Shown here: positions 8,571 to 13,471 of the stretch, piece by piece | Position numbering within the stretch: the first letter of the stretch is position 1 | Layout of the letters: each line of letters starts with the position of its first letter | NCBI GenBank assembly: GCA_007123975.1 | Contig: SLFZ01000130.1 | Span: 1-13,471, forward strand | Direction: 5' to 3' | From: Candidatus Izemoplasma sp. | Lineage (GTDB): Bacteria; Bacillota_I; Bacilli_A; Izemoplasmatales; Izemoplasmataceae | DNA length: 13,471 nt | The notes under the pieces: generated by a model | Database searches by the model: none | The model's input: the letters and a program-made list of their open reading frames with translations, nothing else | What the model was told of the DNA's origin: nothing | Made by a program: the position numbers and the translations under genes

Positions 8571-9590
8571 ATGAACTTAAAAGGAAGAAACTTCATCACA
8601 CTGCTTGATTTCACACCACAAGAGATTGGCCACCTCATCGATCTCTCCTTAAAACTCAAACAAGAAAAAAAGGAAGGCAAAGCGCATCGCCACCTCGAAG
8701 GCAAAAACATCGTCTTGCTTTTCCAAAAAGACTCAACACGCACCCGCTGCGCGTTTGAAGTCGGTGCGCTCGACCTTGGTATGGGCGTTACTTACCTCGG
8801 CCCATCGGGCTCACAAATGGGCAAAAAAGAATCCGTCAAAGACACCGCGCGTGTGCTCGGTCGCATGTATGACGGCATCGAGTTCCGCGGCTACCTTCAC
8901 AGCGACGTCGAACAATTGGCCGAGCACGGAGGAGTCCCCGTTTGGAACGGCCTTACCGATATGTACCATCCCACCCAAATTCTCGCCGATTTCCTCACGG
9001 TTAAGGAAAACTTCGGCAAACTTGAAGGCATCAAGTTTAGCTACGTCGGCGACGCCCGCAACAACATGGGCAACAGCCTGATGATCGGCAGCGCAAAAAT
9101 GGGCCTTCACTTCACCGCGGTCGCACCGCGTGAGCTCTGGCCGGATGCGAGCCTTGTGGAACACTGCCGCGAGATTGCCAAAGAAACTGGCGCAACGATT
9201 ACGCTCACCGAAGACACAATTGCCGGCACCAAAGACGCCGACGTCATCTACACCGACGTCTGGGTATCCATGGGTGAACCCAAAGATGTGTGGCACTCAC
9301 GCATCAAGCAACTGAGCGACTACCAAGTCGACAAAGCGATGATGGATAACGCCTCCAAAAACGCCATCTTCATGCATTGCTTGCCTGCGTTCCACGGCAT
9401 TGATACGGAAATCGGCATACAGATTGCGAACGAGTTCAAAGAAGAGCATCCCCGCGTGAAAAACGGTGAGATGGAAGTGACCGATGAGGTCATCGAATCA
9501 CCGCAAAGCGTCGTCTTCGAAGAAGCAGAAAACCGCATGCACACCATCAAAGCGGTCATGCTCGCGACGATGAGTGATTCCTATGAGTAG
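8571..9590 (+). CDS. arcB: Ornithine carbamoyltransferase, catabolic (ArcB)
   Basis: In the catabolic direction it splits citrulline with phosphate into ornithine and carbamoyl phosphate. The 339-residue protein shows the carbamoyl-phosphate loop S55-T-R-T-R59, the HPTQ motif (H133-Q136) and the ornithine-binding HCLP motif with C270, plus the DVWVSMGE segment typical of the family. An AAGGAGG site at 8559-8565 sits just before the ATG and overlaps the arcA stop codon. The arcA-arcB-arcC order and the absence of arginine-biosynthetic neighbours make the catabolic role much more likely than an anabolic argF role; sequence motifs alone cannot separate the two. The last 8 bases overlap arcC. Codon choice in arcB and arcC leans more to C-ending codons than in the first half of the operon. 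Confidence 0.96.
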   Translation: MNLKGRNFITLLDFTPQEIGHLIDLSLKLKQEKKEGKAHRHLEGKNIVLLFQKDSTRTRCAFEVGALDLGMGVTYLGPSGSQMGKKESVKDTARVLGRMYDGIEFRGYLHSDVEQLAEHGGVPVWNGLTDMYHPTQILADFLTVKENFGKLEGIKFSYVGDARNNMGNSLMIGSAKMGLHFTAVAPRELWPDASLVEHCREIAKETGATITLTEDTIAGTKDADVIYTDVWVSMGEPKDVWHSRIKQLSDYQVDKAMMDNASKNAIFMHCLPAFHGIDTEIGIQIANEFKEEHPRVKNGEMEVTDEVIESPQSVVFEEAENRMHTIKAVMLATMSDSYE

Positions 9591-10509
9591 GTATGTCATC
9601 TCGCTTGGCGGCAACGCCCTCGGCAACAACGCCGAGGAACAAAAAGCGTTGCTTAAGCACGTCGCTCAACCCATCGTCAACCTTATCAACGACGGCCACG
9701 AGATCGTCATCGTCCATGGAAACGGGCCCCAAGTCGGCATGATCAACCTCGCTTTTACCGAATCCTTCTCGACACCCGACATGCCATTTCCCGAATGCGG
9801 CGCGATGAGCCAAGGCTACATTGGCTTTCACCTTCAAAACGCCGTGCAAAATGAAATGCGTCTCCAAGGCGTGCAGAAAGAAATCGCCGCGTTGGTAACT
9901 CAGGTTCTCGTCGATGAACTCGACCCGCTTTTCCAAAACCCATCAAAGCCAGTCGGCGCGTTTTACTCTGAAGAGGAAAAAGACATCCTAGTGCGCGACA
10001 AAGGCTACATCATGAAAGAAGACAGCGGCCGCGGATACCGCCGCGTGGTGCCCTCGCCACTTCCAATCGACGTCGTCGAAAAAAAGATGATTGAGACCTT
10101 GTTGGAGAACAACCACGTCGTCATCTGCGCCGGCGGCGGTGGCATTCCCGTCATCGAACGCGAAGACAAGCTCGAAGGCGTCGCAGCCGTCATCGACAAA
10201 GACTATGCCAGCGCCAAAATCGCTGAACTAATCGACGCCGATGTCTTGGTTATTCTCACCGCCGTTGAGCATGTTTACGTGCATTTCAACACCCCCGATC
10301 AAAAAGCGCTTGAACGCGTCACCATCGACGACCTAAAACCATACATGGAATCGGGTGAGTTCGCGAAGGGCAGCATGCACCCCAAGGTACAAGCGTGCAT
10401 CAACTTTGTCGAAGCCTATGATAACGGTTCGAAAACCGCCGTAATCTCCTCGCTAGACAAAGCGATCGATGCATTCCACCTCAACATTGGAACGATCATC
10501 AAAAAATAA
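9583..10509 (+). CDS. arcC: Carbamate kinase ArcC
   Basis: Transfers phosphate from carbamoyl phosphate to ADP, giving ATP plus ammonia and CO2, the energy-yielding step of the arginine deiminase pathway. The protein has the amino-acid-kinase fold signatures LGGNALGN at residues 7-14 and HGNGPQVG about 45-52, the ICAGGGGIPV nucleotide-region loop, and ends in SLDKAIDAFHLNIGTII, typical of carbamate kinases. I chose ATG 9583 (308 residues, starting MSRYVISLGGNALG), the usual family start, over an in-frame GTG at 9574 that would add three residues; neither has a convincing ribosome binding site, which fits coupling to arcB through the 8-base overlap. It is the last gene of the operon, its stop codon touching the terminator stem. 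Confidence 0.97.
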   Translation: MSRYVISLGGNALGNNAEEQKALLKHVAQPIVNLINDGHEIVIVHGNGPQVGMINLAFTESFSTPDMPFPECGAMSQGYIGFHLQNAVQNEMRLQGVQKEIAALVTQVLVDELDPLFQNPSKPVGAFYSEEEKDILVRDKGYIMKEDSGRGYRRVVPSPLPIDVVEKKMIETLLENNHVVICAGGGGIPVIEREDKLEGVAAVIDKDYASAKIAELIDADVLVILTAVEHVYVHFNTPDQKALERVTIDDLKPYMESGEFAKGSMHPKVQACINFVEAYDNGSKTAVISSLDKAIDAFHLNIGTIIKK

Positions 10510-10534
10510 ACTCCTTCAATCGAAGGAGTTTTTT
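10509..10534. terminator. Intrinsic terminator after arcC, probably bidirectional
   Basis: A perfect 9-bp stem AACTCCTTC (10509-10517) and GAAGGAGTT (10522-10530) with a 4-base loop AATC is followed by a T run to 10534 on the + strand. On the - strand the same stem is followed by the complement of the A-rich 10501-10508, giving a second T-rich tail. It lies between the convergent stops of arcC (10509) and the ABC permease (10535), so it can end both transcripts. Confidence 0.9.
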
Positions 10535-11266
10535 CTAACCATGAACGTCTTTACGCAACCGCCTTATCACAATCTCCATAATCATCACAAGCACAATGAT
10601 GATAATCGTCCACGCGAACACGAGGTCGTAGCGCATCGTCATGTCGGCGTAATTCAGTGAGCGCCCGATGCTCGGGGACACTTGCCCGATAAACTCCGCC
10701 ATGACCAGCACTTTAAACCCTAACCCAACACCTTGTAAAAAGGCAGTCTTGATGAAAGGGAAAGTCAGCGGTAGATGGATGCGCCACACCACGAAATGAA
10801 ATCGGTGTTCTTCTAGTGCCACGGCGTCAAGAATGGTCGGATTGATGTTTTTAACCCCTTGCTTGGTGGCTTCGTGTAAAATCGGAAAAAGCATCAAAAA
10901 CGTGATCAAGTAGACGGCGTTTGAAGGCTCGAGGTAAATAATCGCAATCACGATGATCGAGGCGACAGGGATGGTGCGCAAAATGGTCACAACCGGTTGT
11001 AAAAACGCATCAACCGTCTGTGAAAGTGCCGCACTGAGTCCCAAGAGAATGCCTGTCACTGACGCAATGAGAAGGGCAATCATCAAACGAAAGAACGTTC
11101 TACCGATGATTGTGTACGTGGTTCCATCGCCGAGCAAACGCCACAACGTCGAACCCACCACATGTGGACTTGGTAAGATGTCTGAAACCAACACCCGCAT
11201 CGACGCCACCTGCCAAATTAGCAACAGAAGGGCAATCGATAAAAGCCCGTAACCGATGGTTTTCAT
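10535..11266 (-). CDS. ABC transporter permease, NitT/TauT (SsuC/TauC-like) type
   Basis: Integral membrane subunit of an ABC importer. The 243 residues contain about six hydrophobic segments, approximately at 4-22, 60-82, 101-112, 118-131, 170-190 and 215-233. Between the fourth and fifth lies the cytoplasmic coupling (EAA-type) loop: HEATKQGVKNINPTILDAVA through WRIHLP (about 131-166), which docks onto the ATPase. The usual Leu-Gly-Ala in the middle of this loop is replaced by LEEHR, a departure from the consensus. Its ATG overlaps the stop codon of the upstream substrate-binding protein gene by 4 bases (ATGA, 11263-11266), so the two are co-translated. No ATP-binding subunit gene is found here; an ATPase encoded elsewhere must be shared. 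The substrate cannot be told from sequence: sulfonates, nitrate-like anions, thiamine precursors or others are all known for this type. Confidence 0.85.
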   Translation of the reverse strand: MKTIGYGLLSIALLLLIWQVASMRVLVSDILPSPHVVGSTLWRLLGDGTTYTIIGRTFFRLMIALLIASVTGILLGLSAALSQTVDAFLQPVVTILRTIPVASIIVIAIIYLEPSNAVYLITFLMLFPILHEATKQGVKNINPTILDAVALEEHRFHFVVWRIHLPLTFPFIKTAFLQGVGLGFKVLVMAEFIGQVSPSIGRSLNYADMTMRYDLVFAWTIIIIVLVMIMEIVIRRLRKDVHG

Positions 11267-12207
11267 GGTTCGAACGACCAGTAGAATGTTTCATCAGGCA
11301 ACGCGCCACCAATCAGTTCCGGATCGGCTGACATTAACACCTCAAAGAAGGCAATCACAGCCGCATGTGCGTCCGCTATTCGCTTAAAGGCGATGCGGCT
11401 ATAAGGAAGGCTCGCTTCAATCAAATCAGCTGAAAACGGGTAATCAAGCGCCGCCGCCATTTCTCCGACCGACGCTGGATTATCAAGGGCGTAGGCGACC
11501 GAATCCTCAACCGCATCCAAGTACGCATTCACCGCATCGACGCTCACGCGCTCGTGCACGAACACGCCCGCTTGCGGAAATAAAGGAAGGTCAAGGGCAT
11601 CCACCCACAACTCAGCCAAATCCATCGTGTATACCTCATCGAGCATGCCTGCGGCCAAGGTGGTCACGGGCTGAGCGACCAGGGCGATATCACCGGGGTT
11701 TTGTGTGAGTTTTGTGAGGGTTTGTTGGGCGTTGGTTGCGTCGTAATTCACTGTGAAATCATGGGTGTCACGGTAGTGATCAAGCACCGTTTCAAGCACG
11801 ATGCCCGGTACTGCGTTCATGCCAAAGGCATGAATTGTGCGCCCTTCTAATGAGGCGATGTCATCGATGGGTTGGTCGCTAATCAGCTGCAAGTTCCCCC
11901 AGGTGACAACGGCAGCCAGTTGATAGGGTGCGTTTTTGCTTGCTAGGTTTGCGCCGATGTTGAGTGGAGCGATGATGATATCGTGCGAACCAGCTGTAAA
12001 CGCAGACACCAACAGTTGCGGTCCCGAAACACGTTCAACGGTGTAATCAACACCGGCAATGTCGGGCTTGTTGTGTTCGATAAGGGTTTGGGCCATTGCC
12101 GGGGTGCCTTCCGGCACGAGCACACGAATGGTTTCGCTCGACCGATTGCACGCGGCAAGCACGACAAGAAGGAGACTTAAGAGCATAAAGGCATAGACTT
12201 TTTTCAT
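11263..12207 (-). CDS. ABC transporter substrate-binding lipoprotein (NMT1/SsuA-like)
   Basis: Extracytoplasmic binding protein for the importer whose permease follows. The 314-residue precursor starts MKKVYAFMLLSLLLVVLAAC: a short basic N-terminus, a hydrophobic core and the lipobox L17-A18-A19-C20, so it should be lipidated on C20 and tethered to the membrane. The reading frame stays open upstream to 12321, but the ATG at 12207 is preferred because it gives a proper signal peptide and has a modest GGATGTG site ahead of it, while a longer start would bury the signal sequence and run into the divergent gene. The mature part (IRVLVPEGTPAMAQTL, then SGPQLLVSAFTAGSHDI) resembles type-II periplasmic binding folds of the NitT/TauT group. 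It overlaps the permease gene by 4 bases. Ligand unknown; adjacency to an amino-acid operon on the other strand is not evidence for an amino-acid ligand. Confidence 0.83.
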   Translation of the reverse strand: MKKVYAFMLLSLLLVVLAACNRSSETIRVLVPEGTPAMAQTLIEHNKPDIAGVDYTVERVSGPQLLVSAFTAGSHDIIIAPLNIGANLASKNAPYQLAAVVTWGNLQLISDQPIDDIASLEGRTIHAFGMNAVPGIVLETVLDHYRDTHDFTVNYDATNAQQTLTKLTQNPGDIALVAQPVTTLAAGMLDEVYTMDLAELWVDALDLPLFPQAGVFVHERVSVDAVNAYLDAVEDSVAYALDNPASVGEMAAALDYPFSADLIEASLPYSRIAFKRIADAHAAVIAFFEVLMSADPELIGGALPDETFYWSFEP

Positions 12208-12244
12208 TGCAATCACATCCATATAGTCATCGTGTTCACTCATA

Positions 12245-12253
12245 TGGTATACT
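12245..12253 (+). promoter_or_regulatory. Extended -10 promoter for the Crp/Fnr-family gene
   Basis: TGG followed by TATACT (12248-12253) makes an extended -10 element (TGn-TATAAT type). No good -35 is visible at 16-18 bases upstream, as is usual for extended -10 promoters. Transcription would begin near 12260, leaving a leader of about 37 bases. It lies in the 89-base divergent region with the binding-protein gene; I could not assign a convincing promoter for the - strand gene in the same space. Confidence 0.55.
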
Positions 12254-12270
12254 GAAAGTGGTAAGAAAAG

Positions 12271-12286
12271 CGTAACATATGTGACG
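12271..12286. promoter_or_regulatory. Imperfect palindrome, candidate operator between divergent genes
   Basis: CGTAACATATGTGACG reads as a 16-base inverted repeat centred on CATATG with one mismatched pair (A/G). It sits just downstream of the predicted transcription start of the Crp/Fnr-family gene and immediately before its GGAG ribosome binding site (12286-12289), a place where binding would block transcription. Two-fold symmetric sites of this size suit a dimeric helix-turn-helix protein, so autoregulation is a reasonable guess. It is also upstream of the divergent transporter gene. Confidence 0.35.
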
Positions 12287-12296
12287 GAGTGATACC

Positions 12297-12893
12297 ATGC
12301 GTGCATTGTTTGATGATCCACTGATTAAATCACGATCGCGTATTGCCTGTGAATATCCGGAAGGTTATACGGTGTTTCATGAAGGCGACAGATGCGAGAT
12401 GGTCGGTCTTCTTATCACGGGCGAGCTTCGTTTGGTTCACCATAGCCTTGAGGGCGTAGAAGTTAAGCTCGGCTCAGTGCGCACAGGAGACTTGTTTGGC
12501 GATTACCTCATCAACACGAAGAACCCGACCTATCCTGGCGATCTTGTGGCGCTTGTGGATTCAACGGTGGTCTACATCGACAAAGAGAACATCGATTGGC
12601 TGATTGCGAACCACGATCGTTTCAGACAGTTTTACATGCAAAAAATTAGTGAAAAAGCGTTGGCACTGAACACACACAACAAAATTCTCAATCAGCCATC
12701 GCTGCGAGAGAGAATCCTGCTTTGGCTCGAGATTGAGACGACTAAGCGAAAAGACGGTGTCGTTCCCATCCGCAGTAAAACCGCGCTTGCAAACTACTTG
12801 AACGCACGACGCCCCTCGTTATCACGTGCTTTTAAATCCCTTAAAAACGAAGGCCTTATCGATGTCGACAGAAAGACAATTCGCTTTAAGTAA
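12297..12893 (+). CDS. Crp/Fnr-family transcriptional regulator
   Basis: A 198-residue regulator with an N-terminal cyclic-nucleotide-binding-type beta-barrel (about 15-110: PEGYTVFHEGD, LLITGELRLVHH, GDLFGDYL), a long dimerisation helix (about 112-140) and a C-terminal winged helix-turn-helix (about 155-198: KTALANYLNARRPSLSRAFKSLKNEGLI). The phosphate-cassette consensus of cAMP-binding Crp (FGExALL followed by an arginine in PRxAT) is not conserved: the segment reads FGDYLINTKNPTYPG, so cAMP binding is unlikely. The protein has only two cysteines, so an Fnr-type iron-sulfur cluster is also unlikely. The start is set by GGAG at 12286-12289, 7 bases before the ATG. It diverges from the transporter pair and precedes the S10 operon. 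In several Bacillota a Crp/Fnr protein (ArcR) controls arginine deiminase genes, so control of the nearby operon is possible but unproven. Confidence 0.88.
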   Translation: MRALFDDPLIKSRSRIACEYPEGYTVFHEGDRCEMVGLLITGELRLVHHSLEGVEVKLGSVRTGDLFGDYLINTKNPTYPGDLVALVDSTVVYIDKENIDWLIANHDRFRQFYMQKISEKALALNTHNKILNQPSLRERILLWLEIETTKRKDGVVPIRSKTALANYLNARRPSLSRAFKSLKNEGLIDVDRKTIRFK

Positions 12894-12895
12894 CC

Positions 12896-12955
12896 GACCC
12901 TACAAGCCCTAGTGAAATATTTTAGGGGAAAGGCTTGCAAAGGGTCTTTTTTTTT
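12896..12955 (+). terminator. Intrinsic terminator of the Crp/Fnr-family gene, overlapping the S10 promoter
   Basis: Starting 3 bases after the regulator's stop codon, GACCCT (12896-12901) pairs with AGGGTC (12941-12946), and inside it CAAGCC (12903-12908) pairs with GGCTTG (12932-12937), continued by CTA (12909-12911) with TAG (12923-12925). The stem is followed directly by nine Ts (12947-12955). Small internal bulges (one base on the left, three on the right, then six more on the right) weaken it, but stem plus T run is a typical terminator. Confidence 0.75.
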
Positions 12956-12963
12956 GGTATGAT
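12935..12963 (+). promoter_or_regulatory. Sigma-A-type promoter of the S10 ribosomal protein operon
   Basis: TTGCAA (12935-12940), a 17-base spacer and TATGAT (12958-12963) match the housekeeping consensus at optimal spacing. The spacer is dominated by the nine-T run that also serves as the terminator tail of the preceding gene. Transcription should begin near 12970, about 144 bases before the rpsJ start codon. Confidence 0.8.
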
Positions 12964-12966
12964 GTC

Positions 12967-13113
12967 ATAGACTCTGCCAGAGTCAGCTGTGAAGTGGGAG
13001 GTTGTTGACACACCGACAAGCGTTGTCATAATGAAACGCATGCCAACGGGGTGTTGAAGAAATTTCCATGGAGCGAGTCTATACACGATTGTAGGCGAAA
13101 GGAGGACACATAC
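12967..13113 (+). promoter_or_regulatory. Structured 5' leader of the S10 operon (candidate ribosomal-protein autoregulatory leader)
   Basis: The untranslated leader before rpsJ can fold into nested helices: ATAGACTC (12967-12974) with GAGTCTAT (13075-13082); GTGGGAG (12994-13000) with TTTCCAT (13063-13069, including G-U pairs); ACACC (13010-13014) with GGTGT (13050-13054); and an apical GACAA/TTGTC hairpin (13015-13027). A competing local hairpin GACTCT/AGAGTC (12970-12984) uses the same 5' bases as the long-range helix, so the two states are mutually exclusive. If transcription starts at about 12970, the outermost 2-3 pairs of the long-range helix are lost. The AAAGGAGG ribosome binding site (13098-13105) lies outside the nest. 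Pairings were found by eye. Confidence 0.45.
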
Positions 13114-13419
13114 GTGGCAAACCAAAAAATCAGAATTCGTTTGAAGTCTTACGATCACAGATTGTTGGACCAGTCGGCAAAGAAAATCGTCGATACGGCA
13201 AAAAAGACCGGATCAGGGATTTCAGGACCAATTCCGTTGCCGACGGAAAAAGAGGTGTTCACGGTACTGAGAAGCGTTCACGTCAACAAAACATCGCGTG
13301 AGCAATTCGAACGCCGCACCCACAAGCGTCTGATCGACATCGTCAACCCAACACCACAGACGATCGACGCACTCATGCACTTGGATTTACCATCTGGCGT
13401 GGATATCATTTTGAAATAA
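13114..13419 (+). CDS. rpsJ: 30S ribosomal protein S10 (uS10)
   Basis: Component of the small ribosomal subunit head, also the NusE transcription antitermination factor. The 101-residue protein reads MANQKIRIRLKSYDHRLLDQ, then KKTGSGISGPIPLPTEKEVFTVLRS, then FERRTHKRLIDI, and ends in DLPSGVDIILK, matching S10 along its whole length. The start is GTG at 13114, fixed by AAAGGAGG at 13098-13105 with 8 bases of spacing and by the family N-terminus. The frame is open to an ATG at 13051, but that extension of 21 residues is not part of S10 and lies in the structured leader. It is the first gene of the S10-spc-type operon, with rplC 24 bases downstream. Confidence 0.99.
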   Translation: MANQKIRIRLKSYDHRLLDQSAKKIVDTAKKTGSGISGPIPLPTEKEVFTVLRSVHVNKTSREQFERRTHKRLIDIVNPTPQTIDALMHLDLPSGVDIILK

Positions 13420-13443
13420 CGAAAAAATCTAGGAGGTGTACTC

Positions 13444-13471
13444 ATGGCCAAAGGTATCTTAGGAACAAAAC
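13444..13471 (+). CDS. rplC: 50S ribosomal protein L3 (uL3), first codons only
   Basis: An AGGAGG site at 13431-13436 precedes ATG 13444, and the nine complete codons read MAKGILGTK, the conserved start of Firmicutes L3. It follows rpsJ by 24 bases, the normal second gene of the S10 operon. The rest is beyond the right edge. Confidence 0.93.

Noticed and set aside
8811..9296. 161-codon open frame on the - strand, antisense to arcB
   Set aside because: It lies entirely inside a well-supported gene, has no ribosome binding site or recognisable protein features, and is explained by the codon composition of arcB.
12244..12298. Inverted repeat ATGGTAT (12244-12250) and ATACCAT (12292-12298)
   Set aside because: The left half overlaps the -10 element and would not be in the transcript. 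Seven bases with a 41-base gap in an AT-rich region can arise by chance.
12208..12321. Longer N-terminus for the substrate-binding protein
   Set aside because: The extension would overlap the divergent regulator start and its promoter and would place 38 residues before an otherwise perfect lipoprotein signal peptide.
13051..13113. Upstream ATG extension of rpsJ
   Set aside because: S10 proteins begin at the MANQKI position. The GTG at 13114 has an ideal ribosome binding site and the extension lies in the structured leader.
12922..13158. 78-codon open frame on the - strand across the S10 promoter and leader
   Set aside because: It runs antisense to a promoter, leader and the rpsJ start, with no supporting signal.
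1..13471. TGA read as tryptophan (mycoplasma-type code)
   Set aside because: TGA ends oraE, the GlmL/MutL-like gene, alr and the binding-protein gene at the expected family lengths, and tryptophans are encoded by TGG.

Overview
The window is a stretch of a bacterial chromosome with about mid-range GC, the standard genetic code (TGA is used as a stop, for example at the end of oraE and of the GlmL/MutL-like gene) and strong AAGGAGG-type ribosome binding sites. Gene content (Stickland-type ornithine degradation, arginine deiminase pathway, S10 ribosomal operon) points to an anaerobic amino-acid-fermenting member of the Bacillota or a close relative. I cannot name the genus from the sequence.

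Region 1 (1-10534, + strand) is one tightly packed operon of nine genes, already under way at the left edge and closed by an intrinsic terminator at 10509-10534. In order: ortB (5' end cut off), oraS, oraE, a GlmL/MutL-like ATPase, orr, an alanine racemase (alr), arcA, arcB and arcC. Five of the eight junctions overlap (by 4 to 11 bases) and the other three gaps are 10-19 bases. Together the products cover most of a route from arginine to acetyl-CoA. ArcA and ArcB convert arginine to citrulline and then to ornithine plus carbamoyl phosphate, and ArcC makes ATP. Orr converts L- to D-ornithine. OraS/OraE (B12 and PLP dependent, probably serviced by the GlmL/MutL-like protein) makes 2,4-diaminopentanoate. 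A dehydrogenase (Ord, presumably left of the window) makes 2-amino-4-oxopentanoate, and OrtA/OrtB cleaves this to alanine and acetyl-CoA. Because that alanine is expected to be the D isomer, the embedded alanine racemase makes sense as a catabolic D- to L-alanine step.

Region 2 (10535-12207, - strand) holds a two-gene ABC importer unit: a lipoprotein substrate-binding protein followed by a NitT/TauT-type permease. No ATPase gene is present in the window. It converges on arcC, and the hairpin between them can terminate both strands.

Region 3 (12208-12955) has a divergent promoter region and a Crp/Fnr-family regulator whose promoter-to-start leader contains an imperfect palindrome. Its gene ends in an intrinsic terminator.

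Region 4 (12935-13471) is the start of the S10 ribosomal protein operon. A good sigma-A-type promoter is embedded in the terminator of the preceding gene. It is followed by a leader of about 145 bases with nested and mutually exclusive helices, then rpsJ (GTG start) and the first codons of rplC.

The observations most worth a second look are the fused arginine-plus-ornithine catabolic operon with its own racemase, the terminator-embedded S10 promoter, and the structured S10 leader. There is no CRISPR array, mobile element, tRNA or rRNA that I can see.
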